37,069 nucleotides of DNA, taken from assembly GCA_032560695.1 (NCBI GenBank), contig JAWGHR010000014.1:1-37069 (forward strand). Reading direction: 5' to 3'. Below the pieces are notes generated by a model, which saw nothing but the letters and a program-made list of their open reading frames with translations, made no database searches and had not been told where the DNA came from. The DNA comes from Peptoniphilus_A harei_B. Lineage in GTDB: Bacteria > Bacillota > Clostridia > Tissierellales > Peptoniphilaceae. Shown piece by piece: positions 16,624 to 24,311 of the stretch (its first letter is position 1; the number at the start of each line of letters is the position of its first letter). Position numbers and translations under genes: made by a program.

Positions 16624-17517
16624 ATGAAAAAAAATAAGAACCTAGTAGGTATTATCCAAGCGATATTTTCCGCAATATTGTTTGGATTGATGCCTCTTTT
16701 TACAAAAGTTATTTTTGGTTTTGGAGCAAATTTTGCATCCGCTGCTTTTTACAGAACTAGTCTTCCTCTAATATTGGTGCTTGTTTTAAGTATTTTAGAA
16801 GATAGAAGTATTAGAATTAACTTGAAGGAATTATTTTATTTAATAATTGCATCTATTTTCTTTGTTGCCACATCTTTAACACTATATAGGTCATATAATT
16901 TTATATCATCTGGTGTAGCAACAACTATACATTTCGCTTATCCAATTATTATATTTATAATTAATACCATTATTACAAAATCAAGTCCTAACAAAATTGA
17001 TGCTTTCTGTCTTTTAATGGTTACAGTAGGTTTGATACTAATAATAGATTTTAAGACTGGACATATAGATATGAGAGGAATAATTTTAGCCGCTATTTCA
17101 GCGTTTACTTACTCTTTTTATTCTATTTTTTTAGAAAGAAGCTATTTAAGAAATTTAAATTCTCTAAGAATTCTTTTTTACATAAATTTGATTTCAACTT
17201 TTCTCATAGTGATTTTCATAATATTTTCTGGGAATGAGTTAGTATTGACATTCAGCCCTTTTCAATGGGTTTTTCTATTCATATACTCTGTTGTTATAAC
17301 GGTTGGGGCTACACTCTTATATCAGAAGTCTTTACGAATAATTGGGGCAACCTATACCTCAATACTTTCCTGTTTAGAGCCTGTAACAAGTGTGGTTGTG
17401 GGAGTGGCTATTTTATCTGAATTAATATTTTTAAAACAATTCATAGCCATAATAATGATTATTTCTTCAACAATAATTATTGTGAAAAATCAAATAAAAA
17501 AATACAAAATAGACTAA
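16624..17517 (+). CDS. EamA/DMT-family transporter
   Basis: 297 residues with ten predicted hydrophobic helices arranged as two EamA repeats (about 8-140 and 150-285; the second repeat carries ATLLYQKSLRIIGATYTSILSCLEPVTSV). Members export or import amino acids and other metabolites. It follows the nitrilase gene by 4 bases with a weak ribosome site, which points to coupled translation. As part of the LysR-flanked block it may export an end product such as an amino acid or dicarboxylate; the cargo is not known. Confidence 0.87.
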   Translation: MKKNKNLVGIIQAIFSAILFGLMPLFTKVIFGFGANFASAAFYRTSLPLILVLVLSILEDRSIRINLKELFYLIIASIFFVATSLTLYRSYNFISSGVATTIHFAYPIIIFIINTIITKSSPNKIDAFCLLMVTVGLILIIDFKTGHIDMRGIILAAISAFTYSFYSIFLERSYLRNLNSLRILFYINLISTFLIVIFIIFSGNELVLTFSPFQWVFLFIYSVVITVGATLLYQKSLRIIGATYTSILSCLEPVTSVVVGVAILSELIFLKQFIAIIMIISSTIIIVKNQIKKYKID

Positions 17518-17581
17518 CAATAAAAATACAAACTACAAAGATGTTAACTGAAATCAATGTTAGTTAAATATTTTTTATTTT

Positions 17582-17618
17582 GAATGCAATCTATAGATTG
17601 TAGGTTGCATTCTTTTTT
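17582..17618 (+). terminator. Terminator of the nitrilase-EamA operon
   Basis: GAATGCAA at 17582-17589 pairs with TTGCATTC at 17604-17611, extended by CTA/TAG, and is followed by a T tract. Confidence 0.85.
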
Positions 17619-17646
17619 ATTTGTATATTATTTTATATGACAAGAC

Positions 17647-17679
17647 AAAAACACCTTAAGATTTTAAATCTAAAGGTGT
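17647..17679 (-). terminator. Terminator of the bioYDA operon
   Basis: A 14-base stem with one mismatch (17651-17664 with 17666-17679; a single-base apex, so the true loop is larger) runs on the minus strand into TTTTTG. It lies about 220 bases past the bioA stop. Confidence 0.6.
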
Positions 17680-17683
17680 GAAA

Positions 17684-17784
17684 AAGTTATTCTTTGGACT
17701 ATATTCTTAAACAATAGCATTAACAGCAATCTATTGGTCAGGAGCTTTTTCTAAATGAATTGGAAAGGTTTGAAAGAATAACTT
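17684..17784. repeat. 12-base perfect inverted repeat flanking a gene remnant-like stretch
   Basis: AAGTTATTCTTT at 17684-17695 is repeated inverted at 17773-17784, with a nested CAATAG/CTATTG pair. The region 17680-17896 has no intact gene. An open stretch at about 17734-17816 (ending SLS-type, with ELFLNELERFERITCKIW) reads like protein but has no start or ribosome site; it may be a fossil of a lost gene or chance. Confidence 0.4.
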
Positions 17785-17896
17785 GTAAGATATGGAATTA
17801 CTTGAGTTAAAGGTAGTGTTAGTGTATTTAATTTCTTCATCTAAATTTCATATTTCCACCGATATTTTATAAAACTATTATTTTTATAAACCATTT

Positions 17897-19123
17897 TCAA
17901 TCTCTACAAGATCTATTGAATGCTTTATTTTCAAACCATTCCTTCATAGTTCTCATTACTTTCCTAAGTTCTTCTTCACTTATTACATAGGGAACCATGG
18001 AATAAATATATTTCACAAAAGGCCTTGCAAAGACTCCTCTTTCATAGGCAAATTCTTGGAAGCCTTCTATGTCCTTGCCGTCTTTAACTTCAATGCAGAC
18101 GCAGGCTCCCATAATTCTCACTTCTTCAATTTTTTCATGAGTGAAGCCTTCCATCTCTTCTCTTTCAATTTCTTCAATCCTCTTTATCTTTCCCATAAAG
18201 TCTTCTTCTTGGAAAATTTCAAGACACTTTGATGCAACTGTGCAAGCTAGTGGATTTCCCATAAAGGTTGGACCATGCATGAAGGCATGTCTTGGGTCAT
18301 CATCATAAAAAGTATCGAAGACCTTCTTGTTGGCAACTGTGGCTGCATGGCCAAGGTAACCACCTGTTAGAGCTTTTCCAAGACATATTATATCTGGTAA
18401 GACTAAGTCTGCCACAAATCTATTTCCAGTCCTTCCAAAGCCTGTTGCAACTTCATCAAAGATAAGTAAGACATTGTGCTCATCACAAAGTTCCCTTGCT
18501 CTTTCTAAGAAAGAAATATCATACATCCTCATTCCACCAGCCCCTTGTAAAAGTGGCTCAACTATAAAGGAATTTAGCTTGTCTCCATATTTTTCGAAGG
18601 CCTCTTCGAGGGCAGCAATTTCCGTTGGAATATTTACAACATACTTGCTCTTTCCATAGGCCTCTAGGACAAAATGGTAGTCTTCGTCGTCGCCAACCTC
18701 CATAGTCTTGAAAGTATCACCGTGATAAGCGTTGATCAAGGCAAGCACCATGGTCCTGCCACTTTCTCCCTTGTTCATGTAGTATTGGAGGGCCATCTTT
18801 AGAGCAACTTCCACTGAAACCGATCCAGAATCAGAGAAGAAGGGATAGTCCAAGTCTCCTGGCAAGAAGTCCTTTAGTTGGTTAGAAAGTCTCTCCACTG
18901 GCTCGTGAGTTAGCCCTCCCAGCATGACATGAGAAAACTTCTTCACTTGACCTATAAGGGCTTCATTTATTTTTTCATTTTTGTAGCCGTAGATTGTTGA
19001 CCACCATGATGAAACTGAGTCAATCATTTTATTGTCCTCAGTGTAGAGGTAAACTCCCTTAGCATCTATGACCTTATAGGGTGGCTTCATAGTCTTTAGT
19101 TGTTCGTATGGATACCAAATCAT
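17897..19123 (-). CDS. bioA: Adenosylmethionine-8-amino-7-oxononanoate aminotransferase BioA
   Basis: 408 residues, a class-III PLP aminotransferase that turns KAPA into DAPA in biotin synthesis. Typical segments are IDSVSSWWSTIYGY, the glycine region SDSGSVSVEVALKMA, NAYHGDTF, the cofactor Asp in IFDEVATGFGRTG, the PLP lysine in LGKALTGGYLG and HGPTFMGNPLA. The ATG at 19123 has an AGGAG site overlapping the bioD stop. The first 20 residues (WYPYEQLKTM) fit the BioA family and not ornithine or GABA aminotransferases. The amino donor (SAM or lysine) is not settled by sequence. No bioF, bioB or pimeloyl gene is in the window. Confidence 0.93.
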   Translation of the reverse strand: MIWYPYEQLKTMKPPYKVIDAKGVYLYTEDNKMIDSVSSWWSTIYGYKNEKINEALIGQVKKFSHVMLGGLTHEPVERLSNQLKDFLPGDLDYPFFSDSGSVSVEVALKMALQYYMNKGESGRTMVLALINAYHGDTFKTMEVGDDEDYHFVLEAYGKSKYVVNIPTEIAALEEAFEKYGDKLNSFIVEPLLQGAGGMRMYDISFLERARELCDEHNVLLIFDEVATGFGRTGNRFVADLVLPDIICLGKALTGGYLGHAATVANKKVFDTFYDDDPRHAFMHGPTFMGNPLACTVASKCLEIFQEEDFMGKIKRIEEIEREEMEGFTHEKIEEVRIMGACVCIEVKDGKDIEGFQEFAYERGVFARPFVKYIYSMVPYVISEEELRKVMRTMKEWFENKAFNRSCRD

Positions 19124-19138
19124 TTTATCTAATAACTC

Positions 19139-19822
19139 CTATTCATAAATCTCTTTTAGCTTTTCAATATCTATGTCTAAGTCCTTGTCGCCCTTTTTTA
19201 CACAAGCTAGGACTTCGAGACCTGACATATGCTCGCACATTTTTATATTGTCCTCTTGCATGACATCTCCTGGAATAAAATTGTTGAAAATTATTCCCTT
19301 GACCTTCATTCCCTTTTCTTTCATGTAAAAGGCTGTCAAGACCACATTGTTTATTGTTCCAAGACCTGCGTCGGCAACAATAATAGAAGATAAGTTTGCC
19401 TTTTTTACAAAATCCTCTAAATAAATTTCTTCATTATCAAACCTCAGTGGACAAAGAATGCCACCAGACCCTTCAAGAGTTATGTAGTCGTACTTTTCCT
19501 TTAGGTCCTCAAACTTTTCTATTGCATAGTCAAGATCTATTGGATTACCCTCGATTTGTGCAGCCAAGTGAGGAGAATAGGCATGCTCATAAACGTAATG
19601 ACACATTTCTTCAAGAGGCTGGTCAATGCCACTAAACTCTTTTACAAACTTTGCGTCACCAGGTATGAGATTTCCCTCACTATCCTTGTCATTTCCACTC
19701 ATGGCAGCCTTGTAGTAGGCAGACTTTTCTCCAACTTCCTGGAGCTTCTTCATAAGAAGTCCTGCTACATATGTCTTTCCAATTTCAGTTCCCGTTCCTG
19801 TTACAAAAATATTTTTACTCAT
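19139..19822 (-). CDS. bioD: Dethiobiotin synthetase BioD
   Basis: 227 residues. The P-loop FVTGTGTEIGKTYV at the N-terminus is the BioD form, followed by KAAMSG (substrate Lys), YSPHLAA and LEGSGGILCPL. The enzyme carboxylates DAPA to dethiobiotin with ATP. It starts 11 bases after bioY and runs into bioA with a 15-base gap, so the three are one operon. Part of the bioD antisense strand stays open by chance. Confidence 0.95.
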   Translation of the reverse strand: MSKNIFVTGTGTEIGKTYVAGLLMKKLQEVGEKSAYYKAAMSGNDKDSEGNLIPGDAKFVKEFSGIDQPLEEMCHYVYEHAYSPHLAAQIEGNPIDLDYAIEKFEDLKEKYDYITLEGSGGILCPLRFDNEEIYLEDFVKKANLSSIIVADAGLGTINNVVLTAFYMKEKGMKVKGIIFNNFIPGDVMQEDNIKMCEHMSGLEVLACVKKGDKDLDIDIEKLKEIYE

Positions 19823-19833
19823 TTTTTTCTCCT

Positions 19834-20388
19834 TTAGTTATAAGCCTTGTTAATCACTGGAATTAATCTCTTGCCAAGAAAAGCTCCCAAGAAGCACAAA
19901 ACAATGTCTCCTGGCACTGCAAGTAAGAAGCAATAAATAATAATTGCCTTAACTCCAATAGGCGATCCCAAATAAAAATTGCTAATAAAATAATAGTAAA
20001 CCATGCCCAAAATATAAACTATGGCAAGGCCCACAAAGTTTGCCTTTAGAAGTCTCTTCATATCAGGTCTCTTGTCCTTATTTGCAATCTTGCCCGTAGC
20101 ATAAGCACCAAAGGCAAAGCCAATTATGTAACCAAAAGATGGCTTAAGCACATAGGCAAAGCCTCCACCTTCAGTAAAGACAGGTAACCCTAAAAGACCT
20201 AAGAGTATGTAAACTACAACTGCTGTGGCACCAAGTTCTGGTCCAAGCAAAAGCCCTGCCAACATGGTAAACAAAAGTTGCAATGTAAAGGGCAAGACTG
20301 GAATGGGTACCCGAATAAAAGTTCCCACAATAATAAGAGCAACAAAGAGTGAACACATCACCAGGTCTCTAGCTTTTAAATTTTTCAC
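19834..20388 (-). CDS. bioY: Biotin transporter substrate-binding component BioY
   Basis: 184 residues with six hydrophobic helices; FIRVPIPVLPFTLQLLFTMLAGLLLGP and KPSFGYIIGF are BioY signatures. BioY is the biotin-specific S component of an ECF transporter (the EcfA/A'/T partners are not here). The start is GTG with GGAGG about 6 bases upstream. First gene of bioY-bioD-bioA, behind a dyad that overlaps the promoter and looks like a BirA operator. The operon joins uptake with the last steps of synthesis, so the cell can use both supplied biotin and KAPA/DAPA. Confidence 0.94.
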   Translation of the reverse strand: MKNLKARDLVMCSLFVALIIVGTFIRVPIPVLPFTLQLLFTMLAGLLLGPELGATAVVVYILLGLLGLPVFTEGGGFAYVLKPSFGYIIGFAFGAYATGKIANKDKRPDMKRLLKANFVGLAIVYILGMVYYYFISNFYLGSPIGVKAIIIYCFLLAVPGDIVLCFLGAFLGKRLIPVINKAYN

Positions 20389-20430
20389 ACTAACCTCCGA
20401 AATTTTTATTAGTAAACAATTACTTTAAAT

Positions 20431-20462
20431 AAGTTAACATTTTCCTTTTTATTTGTCAACTT
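20431..20462 (-). promoter_or_regulatory. bioY promoter with overlapping BirA operator
   Basis: On the minus strand TTGACA (20454-20459), 17 bases, TAACTT (20431-20436). The same bases form the dyad AAGTTGACA-N14-TGTTAACTT, with one mismatch between arms, so bound repressor would cover both promoter boxes. A further GTTAAC half-site is at 20476-20481. The layout matches BirA sites of Firmicutes, and a group II BirA is encoded at 28772-29752. Confidence 0.75.
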
Positions 20463-20574
20463 ATTTTATTTTATAGTTAACCTGATTTTTATAATCTTAC
20501 AAATTTAAATATTCTTTAAAATCAGATTTAAGTTTGAAAATTTTTTTAATCACAATTTGAATTAAGATAAAAAT

Positions 20575-20609
20575 AAAAAATCCCATTTCATTCTTATGAA
20601 ATAGGATTT
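20575..20609 (-). terminator. Terminator of the MerR-family gene
   Basis: A 14-base stem with one mismatch (20578-20591 with 20596-20609), loop TCTT, then a T tract on the minus strand, about 40 bases past the stop. Confidence 0.85.
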
Positions 20610-20646
20610 CAAATTCACATCTTATAAATTTTTTCACTTTATAAAA

Positions 20647-21498
20647 TTATTTATTTCTCTCACTTAAAAACATTTCATTAGCTTCCAAAAGTTTTTTATA
20701 GTAAGCATCATAGGAAGGGGATATCTTCCTTATTAAAGGAATGACTAAGTCATAATAATTATTTTTTACCATGTAATCTCTTAGCTTGTCAGAAATTTTT
20801 TTGGCCTGGCTAGACTTGTAATCCTCACTCTCTTTAAAATCTTCATAGGCCTTGACCTTGTCTTTGTTGTCTTCCATCCATTCCTTGTAATTATATACGG
20901 CTTGAATTTTTTCCTGGCTAAGGGCTTCTAAAGTTTCTAGGTCAAAATCACTAGTTAGCTTTTCAATGTAGGTCTTCTCTTCTTCTGTAAAATCAATTTC
21001 TGGAAGAGAATCCAAAATTTTTATGAGTTCATTAAAGGCTGGCTCTTGATCTTCATCTAGCTTGTTTCCCAAGAAAGGCTTGTAGGTCATGAAGAAGATG
21101 TGACCAAAGTATCCAGGAAAAATTCTTGTGAGCCTTTCATAGATAGTCTCTTCCTTTTCTAAATTTTCAAGTTCTTTAGATATTTCCTCAAAGTCCTGTG
21201 TTTTAATTAGCTTTTCCAATAAGTTCTTCTTACTCTCTTCAAGTCCAAGTCTATACTTACAATCTCTTAAAATGCTCCCAAGTCCTTTTCCCTCAGAAGC
21301 AAAAATATTTTTTATTTCAGAAATGCTTAGACCCAGCTTTCTATAAATAGAGATTTGTAAAAGCCTATCTACATCTTCTTGTGAGTAAGTCCTATAATTA
21401 TTTTCTCCTTTGAGAGGTCTTATGAGCCCCTTGTCCTCATAATATAAAATGGCCTTTCTAGTTAAGCCACTTATCTTTTCAACTTCACTTCTCTTCAT
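20647..21498 (-). CDS. MerR-family transcriptional regulator
   Basis: 283 residues. The winged helix-turn-helix (KISGLTRKAILYYEDKGLIRPL, then NNYRTYSQEDVDRLLQISIYRKLG) is followed by a dimerisation coiled coil (to about 125) and an uncharacterised, mostly helical C-terminal domain of about 155 residues rich in Glu and Lys. That domain is longer than in metal sensors and has no Cys for metal binding, so a bulky ligand or drug sensor is more likely. The promoter upstream has the 19-base spacer and internal dyad typical of MerR control, implying autoregulation. No adjacent efflux gene is seen. Confidence 0.9.
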   Translation of the reverse strand: MKRSEVEKISGLTRKAILYYEDKGLIRPLKGENNYRTYSQEDVDRLLQISIYRKLGLSISEIKNIFASEGKGLGSILRDCKYRLGLEESKKNLLEKLIKTQDFEEISKELENLEKEETIYERLTRIFPGYFGHIFFMTYKPFLGNKLDEDQEPAFNELIKILDSLPEIDFTEEEKTYIEKLTSDFDLETLEALSQEKIQAVYNYKEWMEDNKDKVKAYEDFKESEDYKSSQAKKISDKLRDYMVKNNYYDLVIPLIRKISPSYDAYYKKLLEANEMFLSERNK

Positions 21499-21515
21499 AA
21501 TCCACCTCCAAGTCT

Positions 21516-21546
21516 AGGATAAGCCTGCCCCTTGTGGGCAAGTCAA
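21516..21546 (-). promoter_or_regulatory. MerR-type promoter with 19-base spacer and internal dyad
   Basis: On the minus strand TTGACT, 19 bases, TATCCT. The spacer contains TGCCC-N5-GGGCA (21526-21540). Overlong spacers with a dyad between the boxes are the hallmark of promoters that MerR proteins activate by DNA distortion. It precedes the MerR gene itself. Confidence 0.78.
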
Positions 21547-21565
21547 GAACTTTTAAAGTTTATAT

Positions 21566-21592
21566 AAAAAAAAGATACCCCCAAGGGTATCT
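21566..21592 (-). terminator. Terminator of the ferritin gene
   Basis: AGATACCC, loop TTGG, GGGTATCT, then eight T on the minus strand, about 20 bases past the ferritin stop. Confidence 0.92.
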
Positions 21593-21610
21593 CTTAAAAA
21601 GAATTTTATA

Positions 21611-22093
21611 TTATCTTCTTCCAAGTTCTGCGTCGTAGATATAAAGTCCAGACCAACTTTCGTTGATTCTTTCAAGTCTTTCAATGATTCCTCTAAAGTG
21701 ATCTTCTTCTTCAACTTGTTCATCAACATACCATTGTAGAAGTGAAGTAACTCTGTGGTCATTTTCTTTTACTGAAAGATCAACAAGATCATTAATTCTT
21801 CTTGTAACTTCTTTTTCGTGTTCTAGTGCAGTCTTGAATGTTTCTGTAAATGTACCAAATTCAGTTTCTGGTTTTTTAATTCCTTCAAGGTCTGGTCTTA
21901 CATCAATTTCAAATAAGAATTGTCTTAATTTTTCAGCGTGTTCAAATTCTTCTTCTGCTTGTTTGTCAAAGAAGTGAGCAAATCCGTCCATGCCCTTATC
22001 TTTAACATAGTTAGACATTGAATAATAAATATATCCTGATTCTATTTCAAAGTTGTATTGTTCGATTAGTCCTTTAATTAATTTACTTTCCAT
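21611..22093 (-). CDS. ftnA: Non-haem ferritin (FtnA-like)
   Basis: 160 residues, a four-helix iron-storage subunit expected to form a 24-mer. Ferroxidase-type residues are present: the Glu in QYNFEIES, the Glu and His in AEEEFEHAEK, the Glu in ALEHEKEV and the Gln/Glu region LQWYVDEQVEEEDH. It oxidises and stores iron and protects the anaerobe from iron-driven radical damage. The ATG has GGGAGG about 9 bases upstream. It is flanked by its own terminator; a single-gene unit. Confidence 0.94.
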   Translation of the reverse strand: MESKLIKGLIEQYNFEIESGYIYYSMSNYVKDKGMDGFAHFFDKQAEEEFEHAEKLRQFLFEIDVRPDLEGIKKPETEFGTFTETFKTALEHEKEVTRRINDLVDLSVKENDHRVTSLLQWYVDEQVEEEDHFRGIIERLERINESWSGLYIYDAELGRR

Positions 22094-22179
22094 TATTAAA
22101 AACCTCCCAGTTTTTTATTTTCTTTATAAGCTCATCGCTCCTAACCTTAAGTTACCCTATAAATATATTTCTAAACAAA

Positions 22180-24282
22180 TTATTTTAAAATCCCTAGATT
22201 GTCTATAGAAATACTTAAATTATTATTGAATTTAAATTCAATCTTATTTATCTCATCTAGGTTCAAATTATTATTTTGATTTTTAAAGTCCTCTAATGGG
22301 ATTATAAGGGTTTGAGGCCCAAACCTCTTGTAGTAATCATCTTCAAGATAATCAATTTTATAGAGATAAGACCTAGTCATTGGTATTAGCTTTTTATAAT
22401 CGCTTAGACTTAAGCTAGAGGTATTGCCCCATGTGTCTTGGAGCTCTATATCAATTTCTCCTTCAATTTCTTCGAAATTTAAATTTTCTATATCAAATTG
22501 TAAAAATCTGCCACTAGGAATTTTTTCTGTGAATCTCAAAGAATAATTTGAATTTTCATTGGCATCAATAAAAACACCTGTAGTTTTAGAATTTTTTTCT
22601 CCATAGTCGTGGCTGTCTTCATAAATTTTTGCCAAGTTAGAAAAGTTTATGATTCCACCAGGAATTGACGTTGTAGTGATGTCGTAGTCCTCTTCAAAGT
22701 CTGCAAGCTTTATAAAATCTGAATCCATATATCTCGTGTAGTAATTTGTCTCTGGAAGATCCCCGTAATTATAAGGTCCTTCTTTAAAGATCTCTCTGTT
22801 GTAAGTTTTTCCAAAAACATTCTCCAAGAAGTTTAGGGTGTAAGTCGAAAGAATTTCTCTTTGCTTACTACCCTCTAGTAATTCCTTCCTATTTAAGAAA
22901 AATCCCTCGCCTGGATCAGAGTCAAAATCACCCCAAAGTTTGTTAAAGTTGCCATGGTTGGCGTAGCCGACATAAACCCCAGCCTTGAAATTGTCCTTTT
23001 CGCCAGAAAAAATCACATTGTCATAAAGCAGCATCCCTTCGAATCCATCTACGTCGGCATCATTTGTTCCTCCAATTGTCAAATAATTTACATCTCTTAA
23101 GATTAAATTCTTGCCACCTGGTTGATATTGGTTGTAGGTTGGGGCAACAGTAATTATACCCTTGATATCAAAATCATACTTGTGAGTGAGCTTGCCATTG
23201 TCTGGATGGAGTTTAAGTTCGTTAAAGTTATAGGCAATGGCTGCTGCCTCGCCACCTCTTGAATGACCCATGATGGCAATATTGCCCTTGTCGAATCTAT
23301 TGTAAAGGACGCTGTCCTCAGTCCTATTCCTCTTAAAAATATTTTCCATGTTTTCAAGCAAGAGGACTGCCCTTGCATCATTTTCATTTCCCACTCCAAA
23401 GGTCATAAACCCATTTAACATGTTCATGTCAATAGAGACCATAGCTATCCCCCTCTTGGCAAGATAATGGCCTAGATAGTCATAGCCAAGATAGTTTTTT
23501 GTTGTAAACCTGTGGTTACCATGAGCAACAAACAAAACTGGAGCCTTGTCTAAGTCCTTAGGTGCGTAGATCCTCCCCTTGACTTCTGTCTTGTTAAGAC
23601 CCCTGCCAAAGAATTTGTCTCTGACTTTTTTTGTTCTGCCAGAATAGGAGACAAAGTTGCTTAAGTTTACTGGCTTAGCCTCATAATCAATAACTTCAAC
23701 CTTATACTTTTCAGTTTTTCCTGCAATTTTATTTTTTTCTCCATCAAATTTATAAATTTCTCCAGAATCAAAACCTGGGAAGACCATAAAATAAATTGCA
23801 GCTCCCAAGATTATTCCACTTGGTAGTAAAAATAAAAGAGCCAACTTTTTATTGTTTCTTGTAAAAGAAATTAATGACTTTGAAAAAGTTACAAGAATTA
23901 TAAAGGCTGCGGCAATAAAAATTATTTCAAAATAATCCATGTCCACATAGTAGAGGCACTCGTCATAAAAATATTTCAAGCCCCATAGTAGCATGGAGTA
24001 AATGGCAAGGTTCTTTGCCCTCACTCTTTTTATAAGTAAGAATCCAATTTTTAAAAGTTTCCAAAGAATGAAATAGGCAAGATAAAATAGGACTGAAAGA
24101 CCTAAGAAAGCCAAGCTCTTTGGAATATTAAAATCAGATATATAGTAATAAAAAAAGGTGGCAGAAAACAAAGATATTATTGCCACCATTATAAGGGCAA
24201 AGCCATTGGCCCTGCCAAAATGTTTCTTAAAAAAACTATTGATTTTATTGGAAATTTTAACTAAAAAATTATTTATTTTCAT
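22180..24282 (-). CDS. Membrane-anchored alpha/beta hydrolase, 700 residues
   Basis: The N-terminus has about five hydrophobic helices (residues about 28-48, 57-82, 90-105, 118-135, 148-170). An alpha/beta hydrolase domain follows (about 200-490) with VLFVAHGNHRF (oxyanion side), the nucleophile elbow GHSRGG (Ser about 339) and a likely acid and His further on (GGTNDADVDGFEG, YANHGNFN). The last 200 residues look like a beta-rich accessory domain (NSNYSLRFTEK, FDIENLNF, LIIPLEDF). The catalytic part is probably outside the cell, suggesting a lipase/esterase or polymer-processing role. It follows ricT by 29 bases with a weak ribosome site, at the end of the yaaO-tmk operon. I do not recognise a named relative. 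Confidence 0.72.
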   Translation of the reverse strand: MKINNFLVKISNKINSFFKKHFGRANGFALIMVAIISLFSATFFYYYISDFNIPKSLAFLGLSVLFYLAYFILWKLLKIGFLLIKRVRAKNLAIYSMLLWGLKYFYDECLYYVDMDYFEIIFIAAAFIILVTFSKSLISFTRNNKKLALLFLLPSGIILGAAIYFMVFPGFDSGEIYKFDGEKNKIAGKTEKYKVEVIDYEAKPVNLSNFVSYSGRTKKVRDKFFGRGLNKTEVKGRIYAPKDLDKAPVLFVAHGNHRFTTKNYLGYDYLGHYLAKRGIAMVSIDMNMLNGFMTFGVGNENDARAVLLLENMENIFKRNRTEDSVLYNRFDKGNIAIMGHSRGGEAAAIAYNFNELKLHPDNGKLTHKYDFDIKGIITVAPTYNQYQPGGKNLILRDVNYLTIGGTNDADVDGFEGMLLYDNVIFSGEKDNFKAGVYVGYANHGNFNKLWGDFDSDPGEGFFLNRKELLEGSKQREILSTYTLNFLENVFGKTYNREIFKEGPYNYGDLPETNYYTRYMDSDFIKLADFEEDYDITTTSIPGGIINFSNLAKIYEDSHDYGEKNSKTTGVFIDANENSNYSLRFTEKIPSGRFLQFDIENLNFEEIEGEIDIELQDTWGNTSSLSLSDYKKLIPMTRSYLYKIDYLEDDYYKRFGPQTLIIPLEDFKNQNNNLNLDEINKIEFKFNNNLSISIDNLGILK

Positions 24283-24311
24283 AACAAAGGGGATAAGACC
24301 TCATCCTATCC

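Noticed and set aside
9418..17517. Genomic island or prophage
   Set aside because: No integrase, tRNA-linked attachment repeats or phage genes at its borders; accessory content alone does not show transfer.
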